Source: Paenibacillus sp. Soil750 (GTDB taxonomy: Bacteria > Bacillota > Bacilli > Paenibacillales > NBRC-103111). From it: 64,000 nucleotides of DNA. A program made the position numbers and the translations under genes. The notes below the pieces were generated by a model. It was not told where the DNA came from and ran no database searches. It saw nothing but the letters and a program-made list of their open reading frames with translations. The stretch lies in the NCBI RefSeq assembly GCF_001428045.1, contig NZ_LMSD01000041.1:251847-315846 (forward strand). Direction: 5' to 3'. This document shows, in pieces, positions 35,946 to 45,864 of this stretch; positions within the stretch are counted from its first letter, which is position 1, and every line of letters starts with the position of its first letter.

Positions 35946-36425
35946 ATGGAGCAAATCACTCTCAAGCAACTGGATTTTATTCGCAAAACAACCATCAAAG
36001 CGGTTGCAGGGCTATCGGAAAACACAATAGACCACATACCTGAAGGATTTAATAATAACATCCGATGGAATTTGGGGCACATTTACACGGTTCAAGAAAA
36101 GTTTGCTTTTCATTTTGCTGGCGAGCCTTTACACCTACCTGAGAACTTTGATCGATTATTTGCAAAAGGCACCAAACCAGCAGATTGGAACGAGGAACTC
36201 CCTTCGCTTGAAGAATTACTTGCGTTGCTTGCTGAGCAACCCAAACGGATTCAGAGTATCTTACAGGATCGCTTAGATGAAAGCGTGGCTAAGCCATTCA
36301 CAACAGGCAGCGGTCTACTCCTAAATACAATTGGAGAATTCCTAAACTTCACGTTATATCACGAGGGCATGCATTTTAATACGATATCCATATTAAAACG
36401 ATTTGCAACGCAGCATCAGAAATAG
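35946..36425 (+). CDS. DinB-family protein
   Basis: 159-residue four-helix-bundle protein of the DinB/YfiT-like metal-binding superfamily. The expected metal-binding His residues are His in WNLGHI and two in YHEGMHF. ATG 35946 is 7 nt after GAGGA; an upstream in-frame ORF extension overlaps the previous gene and is unlikely. Members include thiol-dependent transferases and stress proteins; the precise role is unknown. A strong terminator follows, so this may end the three-gene unit from 33770. Confidence 0.8.
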   Translation: MEQITLKQLDFIRKTTIKAVAGLSENTIDHIPEGFNNNIRWNLGHIYTVQEKFAFHFAGEPLHLPENFDRLFAKGTKPADWNEELPSLEELLALLAEQPKRIQSILQDRLDESVAKPFTTGSGLLLNTIGEFLNFTLYHEGMHFNTISILKRFATQHQK

Positions 36426-36440
36426 AAACTAACAATAAGG

Positions 36441-36477
36441 AAAACCTCTTCGATTATGCTTATGAAGAGGTTTTTTT
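36441..36477 (+). terminator. Rho-independent terminator
   Basis: AAAACCTCTTC pairs with GAAGAGGTTTT, ending in seven T. Confidence 0.9.
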
Positions 36478-36533
36478 GTCGACTATGATATAATTGGGAA
36501 AGTAGCATGTTGGAGCAAGAAAGAGGAGATACG

Positions 36534-38021
36534 ATGACAGATCACATTGCCAAACAAGATACAGGCTGGAACTTTGATAACAGCTATGCTCATTTGCCGC
36601 AAACCTTCTTTACTAAGGTGAACCCTACCCCTGGACGCGCACCGAAGTTGATCGTTCTGAATGAGCCATTGGCAGAAGCGCTGGGGCTGAATGCTTCGGC
36701 ATTGCGAAGTGAAGAAGGTGTTGCTACGCTCGCAGGCAACCATATTGCCGAAGGTTCGATGCCGCTTGCGCAAGCTTATGCGGCACACCAATTCGGACAT
36801 TTCAATATGCTGGGAGATGGCCGCGCAATCCTGCTAGGTGAACAGATCACTCCCCAAGGGGAGCGGGTGGATGTTCAGCTGAAGGGTTCAGGCAGAACAC
36901 CCTACTCCCGTCGAGGCGATGGCCGCGCAGCCCTTGGACCGATGTTGCGTGAATATGTCATTAGCGAAGCGATGGTCGGACTTGGTATTCCTACGACGCG
37001 AAGCTTAGCGGTTGTAACAACGGGTGATGTTATTTACCGTGAAACCGAGCTACCTGGTGCTGTTCTGACACGCATAGCGGCAAGTCATATTCGGGTTGGT
37101 ACTTTTCAATATGCTGCTCAATATGGCACTATTGAGGATATTCAGGCACTTGCGGATTACACCATACAGAGACATTACCCTGAAGTTGATGCATATGAGA
37201 ATGGAAGTGAGCAACGCTACCTTCAGTTCCTTCAGGAAGTGATTAAACGTCAGGCTAAGCTCATTACGAAATGGCAGCTCGTTAGCTTTATTCACGGCGT
37301 GATGAATACCGATAATATGGCGATCAGCGGAGAAACGATTGATTATGGTCCTTGTGCTTTCATGGATGCCTATGACCCAGCCACGGTGTTCAGCTCCATC
37401 GACACGCATGGCCGTTACGCCTATGGCAATCAACCGCGTATTGCGGTGTGGAATCTCGCTAGATTTGCAGAAACCCTATTGCCGCTGCTGCATGCTGACG
37501 AGGAGCAAGCAATCAAGCTAGCCGAGGGTGCGCTGTCGGAATTTTCCACGACATATCAACAAGCGTGGCTCACGGGAATGAGAGCGAAGCTAGGGATCTT
37601 TAATGAAGAGCAGGAAGACCTTTCATTGATCGAAGGTTTGCTAAGCATAATGGAGAAGACAAGTGCGGATTATACGAATACTTTCTTAGCATTGACGTTT
37701 GATAAAATAAAAGAATCAGTCCTGTTCGGCACGACGGAATTTGCCCCTTGGCAGGAGCAGTGGCAGGCAAGACTAGGCAGACAACAGGAAGACCAAACGG
37801 CCTCACAGCAATTGATGCGCAGCAGCAATCCTGCCGTTATTCCGCGCAACCATCGGGTAGAAGAAGCGCTAGAAGCTGCGGTCGAACATGGTGATTATAG
37901 CATGATGGAGCGACTGCTTGCTGTGCTCGCGAACCCCTTCGCACACGCACCTGAGCAGGAGGAGTATGCTGCGCTTCCGGAACCTTCGGCTTGTGCGTAT
38001 CAAACGTTTTGTGGGACTTGA
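36534..38021 (+). CDS. selO: SelO/YdiU-family protein adenylyltransferase
   Basis: 495 residues. SelO is a pseudokinase that transfers AMP from ATP to Ser, Thr or Tyr of target proteins. Characteristic segments seen: [38 protein letters not shown] with the catalytic Asn/Asp, and [12 protein letters not shown]. It ends in TFCGT. Selenocysteine is not used; a Cys stands near the C-terminus. ATG 36534 lies 8 nt after AAGAGGAG; the 36507 TTG-like extension has no RBS. It is linked to redox stress in other bacteria. Stands alone after a terminator. Confidence 0.92.
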   Translation: MTDHIAKQDTGWNFDNSYAHLPQTFFTKVNPTPGRAPKLIVLNEPLAEALGLNASALRSEEGVATLAGNHIAEGSMPLAQAYAAHQFGHFNMLGDGRAILLGEQITPQGERVDVQLKGSGRTPYSRRGDGRAALGPMLREYVISEAMVGLGIPTTRSLAVVTTGDVIYRETELPGAVLTRIAASHIRVGTFQYAAQYGTIEDIQALADYTIQRHYPEVDAYENGSEQRYLQFLQEVIKRQAKLITKWQLVSFIHGVMNTDNMAISGETIDYGPCAFMDAYDPATVFSSIDTHGRYAYGNQPRIAVWNLARFAETLLPLLHADEEQAIKLAEGALSEFSTTYQQAWLTGMRAKLGIFNEEQEDLSLIEGLLSIMEKTSADYTNTFLALTFDKIKESVLFGTTEFAPWQEQWQARLGRQQEDQTASQQLMRSSNPAVIPRNHRVEEALEAAVEHGDYSMMERLLAVLANPFAHAPEQEEYAALPEPSACAYQTFCGT

Positions 38022-38140
38022 TATCCGGGCCAACGCGCTATGTTCAAAGTCAACTGCCGATTGTGGTGGTTGGCTTTTTCGTGCTTATTCCATTGTTGCA
38101 GGGGTTCAGGCAGCTGGATGGCCTTCAGTGGGATGATTAA
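38018..38140 (+). pseudogene. Possible remnant: C-terminal membrane segment of a lost gene
   Basis: In a frame different from SelO, starting inside its last codons, about 40 codons end in TAA at 38138. They encode GPTRYVQSQ, a hydrophobic helix (LPIVVVGFFVLIPLLQGF) and a polar tail FRQLDGLQWDD. This looks like the end of a membrane protein. No start or RBS exists. The stop codon is also the first triplet of the palindromic repeat element, suggesting truncation at that boundary. Confidence 0.35.
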
Positions 38141-38325
38141 CTGGATTTCCTCCATCTAATTAAGCTGAAATCCGCCTATTTATTGAACTAGCTGTATTTT
38201 CTACAGTTAATATTCTGCTTCTAGCCCGATTCCTTAAATAACTCTTAGAATAGCTGGACATTTTCCATCTAATCGCCGAAACCCAAGGAATTCGCAAAAT
38301 TTAACTGTAGGTTTTCCATCTAATT
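38138..38325 (+). repeat. Palindromic four-unit repeat element, copy 2
   Basis: 24-nt units at 38138, 38189, 38251 and 38302 (spacing 51, 62, 51). The second unit is a perfect interrupted palindrome (CTGTA-TTTTC-TACAG core). Units share TARCTGKA at the left and CAKSTAAT or CATCTAAT at the right. Same architecture as 11530-11715. The rest of the 38141-38515 stretch is non-coding. Confidence 0.75.
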
Positions 38326-38415
38326 TTTAAGTTGGCCATTAAAACAAGAAGTTTGGCTTTATGGGTTACATAGGATGTGTATTGTTGATACGACAAATGC
38401 ATTTCGTGATAAGTC

Positions 38416-38490
38416 AACCGCCCACCGCCCACCGCCCACCGATCACGGCTCACCGCCAATCGCCCACCGCCAGCCGCTCACGCTCACGCC
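38416..38490 (+). repeat. Degenerate 7-bp tandem repeat
   Basis: CCGCCCA is repeated three times without change (38418-38438) and then degenerates into related CACCGCC/CTCACGC words to about 38490. Low-complexity and pyrimidine-rich; non-coding. Confidence 0.65.
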
Positions 38491-38515
38491 AACAATTTTA
38501 TTTCTAATAAAACTA

Positions 38516-38544
38516 TTGACGAACACCAAGAATGCTGATAAATT
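38516..38544 (+). promoter_or_regulatory. SigA promoter of the ssu operon, with overlapping dyad
   Basis: TTGACG (38516-38521), 17-nt spacer, TAAATT (38539-38544). A 7-bp inverted repeat, CTGATAA (38535-38541) and TTATCAG (38559-38565), covers the -10 box and start site, a likely repressor operator. Confidence 0.65.
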
Positions 38545-38550
38545 AAAACC

Positions 38551-38642
38551 AAGTAATCTTATCAGAATAATTATGTATCGACCGGACCACCGGAGACACA
38601 AGCGAAACTTCCATGAATGGGGAGAGCTGTGTCTCTTTTTTG
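38551..38642 (+). ncRNA. Terminated leader RNA of the ssu operon
   Basis: The predicted ~90-nt leader contains a small CCGG-ACCA-CCGG hairpin (38582-38593). A terminator follows: GAGACACaAGC (38593-38603) pairs with GCTGTGTCTC (38626-38635), with a run of T. ssuA starts 56 nt further on. This suggests attenuation in response to sulfur supply. It does not fit the SAM-I riboswitch or T-box patterns as I know them. Confidence 0.5.
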
Positions 38643-38698
38643 TATCCAATCGGTGCGCGCTGTAAAGAAAACCATATAAGAAATAAGGGGGCTTTATC

Positions 38699-39703
38699 AT
38701 GAAAAAAAATCTAATCATGAGTTTCGTTTTATCCACTTTGCTAGTTACGGTGTTGAGCGGTTGCGGAGCGGCTTCCAAGTCGACAGCAGGTGCAGCTGAC
38801 ACGAAGGCGCCTGCGGCTACAACAAAATCAGAGAAAAGCACGACATTACGCATCGGCTATCAGAAATACGGCACAGTGAACTTCCTGAAAGCGAACGGGG
38901 AGCTAGATAAAGCATTAAAAGAAAAAGGCATCACCATTCAATGGACGGAGTTCCCAGGTGGTCCTCAATTGTTAGAAGCGATGAATGTTGGCAGTATTGA
39001 CGTGGGGCATACCGGTGAAGCGCCGCCGATTTTTGCACAGGCTGCAGGGACACCGCTCGTTTACTTAGGGCATGAACCGGCAAGCCCAGCTAGTGAAGCG
39101 ATTCTCATCCCGGAGAAATCCGAGATTAAATCGGTTGCTGAGCTGAAAGGCAAGAAAGTTGCCTTGAATAAAGGTTCCAACGTGCATTACCTGTTAGTGA
39201 AGCAGCTCGAAAAAGCTGGTTTGAAATATGAAGATATTCAAGTGGTTTTCCTTCCTCCGGCAGATGCGAGAGCAGCGTTTGAGAAAGGCAGCGTCGATGC
39301 TTGGGTCATATGGGATCCCTTCTTCTCAGCAGCAGAAACTTCGGCTAAAGCGAAGATCTTGGCTGACGGCAAAGACACCGTTGCCAATCACGAGTTTTAT
39401 CTAGCTACTCGCAACTACGCTGAAAACAATAAGGAGACCGTCAAGATTGTACTAGATCAATTAGCCAAAGTAGATACCTGGTCCAAAGATCATCCGAAAG
39501 AGCTTGCCGAAACGTTGTCCCCGCAGTTGGGAATTGATGTACCTTCCCTGGAACGCGCGGCAAAACGTAGAACATACGGGATTCAACCCATTGATGATGC
39601 TTTGATCAATGAACAACAGAAAATCGCTGATACCTTTTTCAAACTAGGCCTGATTCCGAAAGAAATTAAAGTCAAAGACGCCGTATTGCCAGCTACGAAA
39701 TAG
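38699..39703 (+). CDS. ssuA: Aliphatic sulfonate-binding lipoprotein SsuA
   Basis: 334-residue lipoprotein with lipobox VLSGC and a short Ala/Thr tether. The binding domain contains RIGYQKYGT near the N-terminus and MNVGSIDVGHTGEAPPIFA, typical of the SsuA/TauA family, plus AWVIWDPFFSAAE. ATG 38699 follows AAGGGGG. It delivers alkanesulfonates to SsuC/SsuB. First gene of ssuA-D-C-B. Confidence 0.92.
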   Translation: MKKNLIMSFVLSTLLVTVLSGCGAASKSTAGAADTKAPAATTKSEKSTTLRIGYQKYGTVNFLKANGELDKALKEKGITIQWTEFPGGPQLLEAMNVGSIDVGHTGEAPPIFAQAAGTPLVYLGHEPASPASEAILIPEKSEIKSVAELKGKKVALNKGSNVHYLLVKQLEKAGLKYEDIQVVFLPPADARAAFEKGSVDAWVIWDPFFSAAETSAKAKILADGKDTVANHEFYLATRNYAENNKETVKIVLDQLAKVDTWSKDHPKELAETLSPQLGIDVPSLERAAKRRTYGIQPIDDALINEQQKIADTFFKLGLIPKEIKVKDAVLPATK

Positions 39704-39735
39704 GTTCGAGCTACTTATAAAGGATAAGGGAGACG

Positions 39736-40926
39736 ATGAAGATGGAAGTATTCTGGTTCATTCCGACACACGGAGACAGCAGATACATTGGAACAACGAA
39801 AGGGGCACGCGCAGTTGATTATGGCTACATGAAGCAGATTGCGCAAGCGGCTGATCAACTAGGCTATGGTGGCGTACTGTTGCCGACGGGCAGATCTTGT
39901 GAGGATGCATGGGTCGTTGCATCTTCCTTAATTCCCGTGACAGAGCGGCTGAAGTTTCTAGTCGCAGTCAGACCGGGCTTGATGTCGCCGACCCTTTCGG
40001 CCAGAATGGCTTCCACCTTCGATCGTTTATCGGATGGTCGCTTATTGATCAACGTCGTCACAGGCGGCGATGCGAAGGAGCTTGAAGCGGAGGGACTCTT
40101 CCTGGAGCATGATGCTCGATACAATTTGACTGACGAATTCTTGCACATTTGGCGCAAAGAGCTGGCTGGTGAGCAAGTCGATTTCACAGGTGAACATTTG
40201 AAAGTCAAAGGCGGGAAGATTGTTTATCCACCAATCCAAGCACCGTACCCGCCGATCTATTTCGGTGGTTCCTCACCAGCTGGGATTGAAGTAGCAGCAG
40301 ATCATGTCGATGTGTACTTAACGTGGGGAGAGCCGCCAGCTCAAGTCGCTGAGAAAATTAAGACAGTTCGCGAAGCTGCAGCCATGCGCGGCCGCACGGT
40401 GAAGTTTGGTATTCGATTGCATGTCATCGTACGTGAAACTTCAGAGGAAGCTTGGGCTGATGCTAATCGCCTCATCTCACATCTGGACGATGAGACCATT
40501 GCTTCTGCGCAGAAAATATTCGCAACCATGGACTCTGTGGGCCAACGCCGTATGGCAGAGCTGCACAAGGGCGATCGGACCAAATTAGAAATTAGTCCAA
40601 ATCTGTGGGCAGGCATCGGGCTTGTGCGTGGAGGTGCAGGGACAGCCCTAGTTGGTGATCCGGAGACGGTTGCGGCACGAATGAAAGAGTATGCGGACCT
40701 AGGCATTGAGACGTTCATTTTCTCAGGCTACCCGCACTTGGAGGAGGCTTATCGGACAGCGGAGCTGCTGTTCCCGCATTTGCCTTTGAAAACGCAAAAG
40801 AAGCGTTCTTCTGAATCTGCGAATTACGTAAGTCCGTTTGGAGAACTCATCGCCAACACCGAGTTGCCGAAGCCTGCAAAGGGGGTTCGGTCCGATGACA
40901 ACCAACCTGTCAAAGTCTCTGGCTAA
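39736..40926 (+). CDS. ssuD: FMNH2-dependent alkanesulfonate monooxygenase SsuD
   Basis: 396-residue bacterial-luciferase-like monooxygenase that cleaves the C-S bond of alkanesulfonates, releasing sulfite and an aldehyde. Family sequences are [13 protein letters not shown] at the N-terminus, [25 protein letters not shown] and [11 protein letters not shown]. Length is as expected. RBS AAGGGAG. No flavin reductase (SsuE) gene is in the operon, so FMNH2 must come from elsewhere. Its 3' end overlaps ssuC by 32 bp. Confidence 0.95.
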   Translation: MKMEVFWFIPTHGDSRYIGTTKGARAVDYGYMKQIAQAADQLGYGGVLLPTGRSCEDAWVVASSLIPVTERLKFLVAVRPGLMSPTLSARMASTFDRLSDGRLLINVVTGGDAKELEAEGLFLEHDARYNLTDEFLHIWRKELAGEQVDFTGEHLKVKGGKIVYPPIQAPYPPIYFGGSSPAGIEVAADHVDVYLTWGEPPAQVAEKIKTVREAAAMRGRTVKFGIRLHVIVRETSEEAWADANRLISHLDDETIASAQKIFATMDSVGQRRMAELHKGDRTKLEISPNLWAGIGLVRGGAGTALVGDPETVAARMKEYADLGIETFIFSGYPHLEEAYRTAELLFPHLPLKTQKKRSSESANYVSPFGELIANTELPKPAKGVRSDDNQPVKVSG

Positions 40927-41677
40927 ACAGTTGCTCCCTTGGGCGCTTCCGATTGTACTTATTGTTTTATGGCAGCTATTGGGGCAATTTGGGGTCATTT
41001 CCACCCGAATTCTATCTACACCTTCAGCCGTATTCGCGGCTGGTGTCCATTTGGCAGAGAAAGGTACCTTATTTACGTATATCGGTGCCAGCTCCAAACG
41101 AGCATTCATCGGCTTTGCGATTGGTGGCAGTATCGGTTTTGCCTTAGGCTTAATTAATGGACTCTTTCCTATTCTTGAAAAGGTGACCGACACATCCGTA
41201 CAAATGCTGCGGAATATTCCTCATCTAGCGATGATTCCGTTGGTCATCCTCTGGTTTGGTATCGGTGAAGAAGGCAAGCTCTTCTTAGTCGCGTTAGGCG
41301 TGTTCTTCCCGATTTATTTGAATACCTTCCACGGTATTCGATCTGTCGATCCAGGTTTGATCGAGATGGGGCGTGTTTACGGGCTTCGCCATTTTCATCT
41401 CTTCCGCAAAATCATTATTCCCGGTGCGTTGCCCTCGATTTTGGTCGGGGTTCGTTTCTCACTAGGTATTATGTGGATAACTTTAATCGTAGCCGAAACG
41501 ATTTCGTCCTCTTCTGGGATTGGCTACATGGCGATGAATGCTCGAGAATTTTTGCAAATGGATGTTGTTATTCTGAGTATTATCGTCTATGCCCTACTAG
41601 GCAAAATATCAGACTATATAGCGAAGCTTCTGGAACACGCATGGCTGCAATGGCATCCTAATTTCTTGAAACCATGA
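40895..41677 (+). CDS. ssuC: Sulfonate ABC transporter permease SsuC
   Basis: 260-residue permease with six hydrophobic segments (first [17 protein letters not shown]). The EAA loop region reads [24 protein letters not shown], shortened here in concept to the motif [17 protein letters not shown] 40895 lies 8 nt after GGGGGT, inside the end of ssuD. It forms the membrane channel with SsuA and SsuB. Confidence 0.92.
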   Translation: MTTNLSKSLAKQLLPWALPIVLIVLWQLLGQFGVISTRILSTPSAVFAAGVHLAEKGTLFTYIGASSKRAFIGFAIGGSIGFALGLINGLFPILEKVTDTSVQMLRNIPHLAMIPLVILWFGIGEEGKLFLVALGVFFPIYLNTFHGIRSVDPGLIEMGRVYGLRHFHLFRKIIIPGALPSILVGVRFSLGIMWITLIVAETISSSSGIGYMAMNAREFLQMDVVILSIIVYALLGKISDYIAKLLEHAWLQWHPNFLKP

Positions 41678-41692
41678 AGGAGAGTGGGCACG

Positions 41693-42472
41693 ATGGCTGA
41701 AGGTACTGGCATTCGATTGCAAGTGAAGCAGGCTGCGAAGGTTTTTGGCCAAAAGCAAGTGCTGCAAGGTGTAGAGCTGGACGTAGCACCTGGCGAATTT
41801 ATCGCGATTGTCGGGCGAAGCGGCTGCGGCAAAAGCACACTGCTGCGCTTAATCGCCGGGCTGGATAAGCCCTCGAGCGGCCAAATCGAGGTCGATGGCC
41901 AGACGCTCAAAGGCATCCATTCCGAAACACGTGTGTTGTTTCAGGATGCGCGCCTGCTTCCATGGAATCGCGTGCTCGCGAATGTTCAGGTTGGGGTGAA
42001 AGATGGCTCGCGCGCTAGAGCCGAAGAGGTTCTTGCGCAAGTGGGGCTTGCGGACAGAACGAATGAATGGCCGGGGGTTCTGTCCGGGGGGCAACGTCAA
42101 CGCGTTGCACTGGCCCGTGCTCTGGCCGGGCAGCCTCGCCTGCTGCTGTTGGATGAGCCGCTCGGCGCGCTCGATGCGTTGACTCGCATTGAGATGCAGC
42201 AGCTCATTGAGCGGCTGTGGTATCAGCAGAAGTTTACGGCGCTGCTCGTGACGCATGATGTGTCGGAAGCCGTTCAGCTTGCGGATCGTGTTATTTTGAT
42301 CGAAGAAGGGCAGATCGCCCTCGATGTAAAAATCACGCTCCCACGCCCTCGCGTGCGGGACAGCGGGTTCGCTTATTTTGAACAATTGATTCTGGATCGC
42401 ATATTGGTGAAAGAGCAGAATCCTGCTCTAGGGGATATTACAGCAAATAATAAATATGCGTATTCAATTTAG
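41693..42472 (+). CDS. ssuB: Sulfonate ABC transporter ATPase SsuB
   Basis: 259 residues. Walker [10 protein letters not shown], signature [15 protein letters not shown], Walker [13 protein letters not shown] and switch His in [21 protein letters not shown] is the Q-loop variant of the nitrate/sulfonate/taurine ATPases. ATG 41693 is 8 nt after AAGGAGAG; the upstream GTG at 41684 lacks spacing. Last gene of the operon. Confidence 0.94.
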   Translation: MAEGTGIRLQVKQAAKVFGQKQVLQGVELDVAPGEFIAIVGRSGCGKSTLLRLIAGLDKPSSGQIEVDGQTLKGIHSETRVLFQDARLLPWNRVLANVQVGVKDGSRARAEEVLAQVGLADRTNEWPGVLSGGQRQRVALARALAGQPRLLLLDEPLGALDALTRIEMQQLIERLWYQQKFTALLVTHDVSEAVQLADRVILIEEGQIALDVKITLPRPRVRDSGFAYFEQLILDRILVKEQNPALGDITANNKYAYSI

Positions 42473-42483
42473 TATTAGCATAC

Positions 42484-42526
42484 AAAAAGCACTCCAAGGC
42501 GGTATGGCTGCCTTTGAAGTGCTTTT
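42484..42526. terminator. Bidirectional terminator between ssuB and the flippase gene
   Basis: AAAAGCACTCCAAGGC pairs with GCCTTTGAAGTGCTTTT (one mismatch), with A/T runs at both sides. It ends both convergent transcripts. Confidence 0.85.
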
Positions 42527-42546
42527 CTGCATGTACCCCTATATAA

Positions 42547-44025
42547 CTATTGGGCTGCTGGCGTATGAACATCAGTCCCTGTATGGGGGCGTTTTTCAAT
42601 CATGATCGTTAATAGGAGTAAACCAATGAGTCCAGCGACGATGAAAATGGGATACCAACTTCTCGCAAATGAGCCAGCTTCCATGATAGCCATCATCCCG
42701 ATCGTAGGCAGCAGAGGCTGTCCGAAAGCCTTCCACCAGTCAAGCGGGAACTTTTCGTAGTAGAAAAATCCAATCATCGCAAGTGCGGAGACAGCCCATC
42801 CCCCTGTATAAATGCAAACAGCCAAGACGGGACTTTTAGCTGCAATGAAAGGGACAATGGCAATGACGAAAATCCCAGCGACAATCATGACCCAGAAGTT
42901 AGCCTTTGTTTTGCCAATTCCCGCTAGAATGCTGCCACCTAGTCGACCTACGGAGGAGAATAAGACGCCTAAAGCCATCAGCCGAATATAAGCTGCAGAA
43001 TCCCCTGATGTGAAGCTCTCCCCGAATAGAAATCCGTTGATCTGGTCGGGATATAAACAAATGAGTGCTGTCAGCGGATACAGAAAAATATTGTTATACC
43101 GGACACAGCTCGTCCCACGATGCTTGCTTTCTTTCAAATCCTGTGCACTTTCGGCCACGAATGGGAAGGTGACAATCATGAACGCCCATGTAATGATGCC
43201 GATGAAGCCTGTTATACGGAATCCGTTCGATAAATAACCAACGGCGATAACCGAACTGGAACCAACCATCATGACCAGAAAAGGCTGTTGGAATGCTTTT
43301 GCGATATTACCCGCCCAGGAAGGCAGGCCGTATGCCATCATGCTTCGAACCTCTTGGAAAGGGATACCACCGAACCATTTTGGAGTATGCACACGTTCAA
43401 CTTTCCAGCCAATAAAAAGAGCTGTTAGGATCGCTCCCACGCTCATCCACACCGAAATATTTTCAAGAAGGTTCAACGAGCCAATGGGTAATAAAACGCC
43501 GACAACCGTACCTGAAGTGGCAAGTGTTGTTGTAATGACCATGAAAAAGGCCTGAACACCGAAATCGCGGTTCCCTGAGAAAGAAGCGACGCCAATATTG
43601 ATGATAGAGTTGAATACAAACATGATTGAGCTGAGGATCAAGGCTCCTCTTAGCTCAGGTAGCTGATAATAATTCGCTAGGATTGGTGCGAGTAGCGCGA
43701 GTACGATTCCGAAGATAACCCCGAATAGAGAGCTCCCGAAAAAAGCGACGCGAAAATTGGTTTGTACCGCCTCAATCGGTTTCCTAGAAAAGGTGTAAAT
43801 TAAGGAGGAGTTGAATCCGACATTGAGAAACAAGGAGGCCATACCGAAAATTTGCAACAAGAGATTCACTTGTCCGAATTTGGTAGGATCGTCCAATACA
43901 CGAGCTAGAACGATGCTTCCCACGGTTTGGAGCATTTGGTTAATGAAGAGACCGAGCACAATGATAGACACATTTCGAAGCAAAAATCGCTGCGTATCCG
44001 TTAACATGACATTCCGATTCAGCAT
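42547..44025 (-). CDS. Polysaccharide flippase-like membrane protein (MOP/Wzx family)
   Basis: 492-residue protein with about 12-14 membrane segments, of the polysaccharide biosynthesis/O-antigen flippase group. FGQVNLLLQIFGMASLFLNV and the GFNSSLIYTF region are typical of the N-terminal half. It probably moves lipid-linked sugars across the membrane. No glycosyltransferase genes are nearby, so its partner pathway lies elsewhere. AGGGGCT lies about 9 nt before the ATG. Confidence 0.75.
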   Translation of the reverse strand: MLNRNVMLTDTQRFLLRNVSIIVLGLFINQMLQTVGSIVLARVLDDPTKFGQVNLLLQIFGMASLFLNVGFNSSLIYTFSRKPIEAVQTNFRVAFFGSSLFGVIFGIVLALLAPILANYYQLPELRGALILSSIMFVFNSIINIGVASFSGNRDFGVQAFFMVITTTLATSGTVVGVLLPIGSLNLLENISVWMSVGAILTALFIGWKVERVHTPKWFGGIPFQEVRSMMAYGLPSWAGNIAKAFQQPFLVMMVGSSSVIAVGYLSNGFRITGFIGIITWAFMIVTFPFVAESAQDLKESKHRGTSCVRYNNIFLYPLTALICLYPDQINGFLFGESFTSGDSAAYIRLMALGVLFSSVGRLGGSILAGIGKTKANFWVMIVAGIFVIAIVPFIAAKSPVLAVCIYTGGWAVSALAMIGFFYYEKFPLDWWKAFGQPLLPTIGMMAIMEAGSFARSWYPIFIVAGLIGLLLLTIMIEKRPHTGTDVHTPAAQ

Positions 44026-44066
44026 GGGGATAGCCCCTTTTCCCGTTAATAGGTCTTGTTATCCAA

Positions 44067-44095
44067 AGAGTAGCAGACCCCTACCAGGTTGACAA
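44067..44095 (-). promoter_or_regulatory. Possible promoter of the flippase gene
   Basis: On the minus strand TTGTCA (44095-44090) and TACTCT (44072-44067) are separated by 17 nt, ~40 nt before the flippase start. Confidence 0.4.
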
Positions 44096-44247
44096 CCGAA
44101 GGAATGGCAGATAAACGGAGATAAATGAAGGTATTCGGAGATTATATGTTGCTTCGAATGGTTGAAAGAGTAATACGGGGATTGCAAATCCCCTAGGATG
44201 TTAAACCTAAAATATGCCGCCAGGAAGATCTTCCCTGACGGCTTTTC

Positions 44248-45864
44248 TCATCCTTTTAACGCGGCAGCTTGTTTTTCCTGATACTCTCCAGGGGGCATGT
44301 AGAAGTGCTGCTTGAATACATGGGAGAAATGTTTAACACTCACGTACCCTACTTTGTCTGAGACATCAATAATCTTCTCTGCGGGTCTTGCTCTCAGTAG
44401 CTTGGCGGCTTGCTCCATTCGCACTCTGGTTAAAAATTTAATATAAGATTCATTCACGCTTTTATGAAAAATATTGCTCAAATAACTAGCGGAAACGCCT
44501 ATTGTATCTGCAATAATAGCGAGAGAGATAGGCTCCGAGTAGTGCGAATAAATGTATTCCTTAGCTCTGGCTACAAGGTCATGCTCGTTCTCGTTATCGA
44601 GCTTTGGCGTGGCATGTAGGATGAAGGATTTGAGAATTTCATAGAAGTTAAGCAGCACTTCTTCTTTTGACGGTGCCTGTAAAGTGGGGCTTTCCAACTT
44701 CCTAAGGATCGTCTGCGCTGCTTGTATGCCTTCATCCGTAAAGTTCGGGTTCATTGCCGCTATGTTCCTAATTAAATGAACGCCATATCGGTAAACAACG
44801 GGAAGCTGATAACTGCCCATAAGCTCGGCATAATTCCGAACGGAAACCATGTAGTTCGTTTCATTTCTATCGAGTAAACCGGATTGAATAGCCATCATCG
44901 TTTTATCCAATTCTAGAATGGAAGGCATATCCTTACTCTCATCGCTGAAGGCGAAGCAGGAGTTACCGCCACTCAGCAGACGGCTCATTAGCATCTTGCG
45001 CGCTTTGCGGTAGGAGGAGTTCAATCGAAGCACATCGTTGACACAATTACCAATAGCACCGGAGATCGTAATACCCGTACTCCTATAGATCGCGTCAGCT
45101 ACTTTAGCATGGATGGCTCTGCATTGTTTAATTAGGTCATCTTGACAATCTCCGGTTACAAGTACAATTGTATTTTCCTCCGAATCGTAGAATACCCGTC
45201 CTTCTTCCACAATTTCAGTTGTAATCTGTTGTAAAATATATTTAAATACAGGAATATCGGCATATGGAATAGATTTCCTAAGAATCATATCTTCATCCAA
45301 TGAGAGGATCATTAGATTACCTTCTGTCTCGATTAAGCTCACCTTTAGACGGAAGAGAAGTGGGTAAAGTACTTTAATTTCCGCATTGCTGTCTACGATA
45401 ACGGCTTTCAAGAAATTTTTGACCACATGGTTTTTGGAATCCTCAGAGAGAATTTGCATGGATTGTTGGGTCAGCAGCTGACTTTTCTCTTTATCCAAAT
45501 CTTGTGTAATACGTTCGAGGACGATGCGCAGCTCTTCCTTAACAATAGGCTTCAGCAAATATTCATTCACACCATAGGTTATGGCCTCTTTAGCAAAAGT
45601 AAACTCATCATGGCCTGATAGGATGACCGTTCTTGGGCGAGGAGACATTTTTGAAACGATTTTACATAAAGTGAGGCCGTCCATGACAGGCATTTTAATA
45701 TCGGTGAAGATTAAATCTACAGCATGCTGATCAAGAATCTCAAGAGCTTCCTTGCCATCTGAGGCGACATGCGCGACCTCCCACCCAGGATTGATCTGCG
45801 GAATAGTTAGCTTCAGGTAATCTCTAGTAAGTGACTCATCGTCGACCACGAGCATTTTATACAT
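44248..45864 (-). CDS. YesN-type response regulator, AraC family
   Basis: 538 residues. Receiver domain with VVDDES and phospho-acceptor Asp in FTDIKMPVMDG (about residue 55), conserved Lys in YLLKPI; the C-terminus has the AraC-type double helix-turn-helix (about 430-530; VSASYLSNIFHKSVN and VGYVSVKHFSHVFKQHF). The start overlaps the kinase gene end by 8 bp, with AAAGGAGA as RBS inside that gene. It faces away from the dextran importer operon and probably activates it. Confidence 0.92.
   Translation of the reverse strand: MYKMLVVDDESLTRDYLKLTIPQINPGWEVAHVASDGKEALEILDQHAVDLIFTDIKMPVMDGLTLCKIVSKMSPRPRTVILSGHDEFTFAKEAITYGVNEYLLKPIVKEELRIVLERITQDLDKEKSQLLTQQSMQILSEDSKNHVVKNFLKAVIVDSNAEIKVLYPLLFRLKVSLIETEGNLMILSLDEDMILRKSIPYADIPVFKYILQQITTEIVEEGRVFYDSEENTIVLVTGDCQDDLIKQCRAIHAKVADAIYRSTGITISGAIGNCVNDVLRLNSSYRKARKMLMSRLLSGGNSCFAFSDESKDMPSILELDKTMMAIQSGLLDRNETNYMVSVRNYAELMGSYQLPVVYRYGVHLIRNIAAMNPNFTDEGIQAAQTILRKLESPTLQAPSKEEVLLNFYEILKSFILHATPKLDNENEHDLVARAKEYIYSHYSEPISLAIIADTIGVSASYLSNIFHKSVNESYIKFLTRVRMEQAAKLLRARPAEKIIDVSDKVGYVSVKHFSHVFKQHFYMPPGEYQEKQAAALKG

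Noticed and set aside
38551-38642. SAM-I riboswitch, because of a CTTATCA word in the ssu leader
   Set aside because: The conserved core (GAGG, GGCCC, GAAACC and GGCAACC elements) is missing and the leader is too short.
38375-38665. 96-codon ORF in the gene-poor stretch before ssuA
   Set aside because: It is built from the CCGCCCA tandem repeat and the ssu promoter/terminator region, with no RBS.
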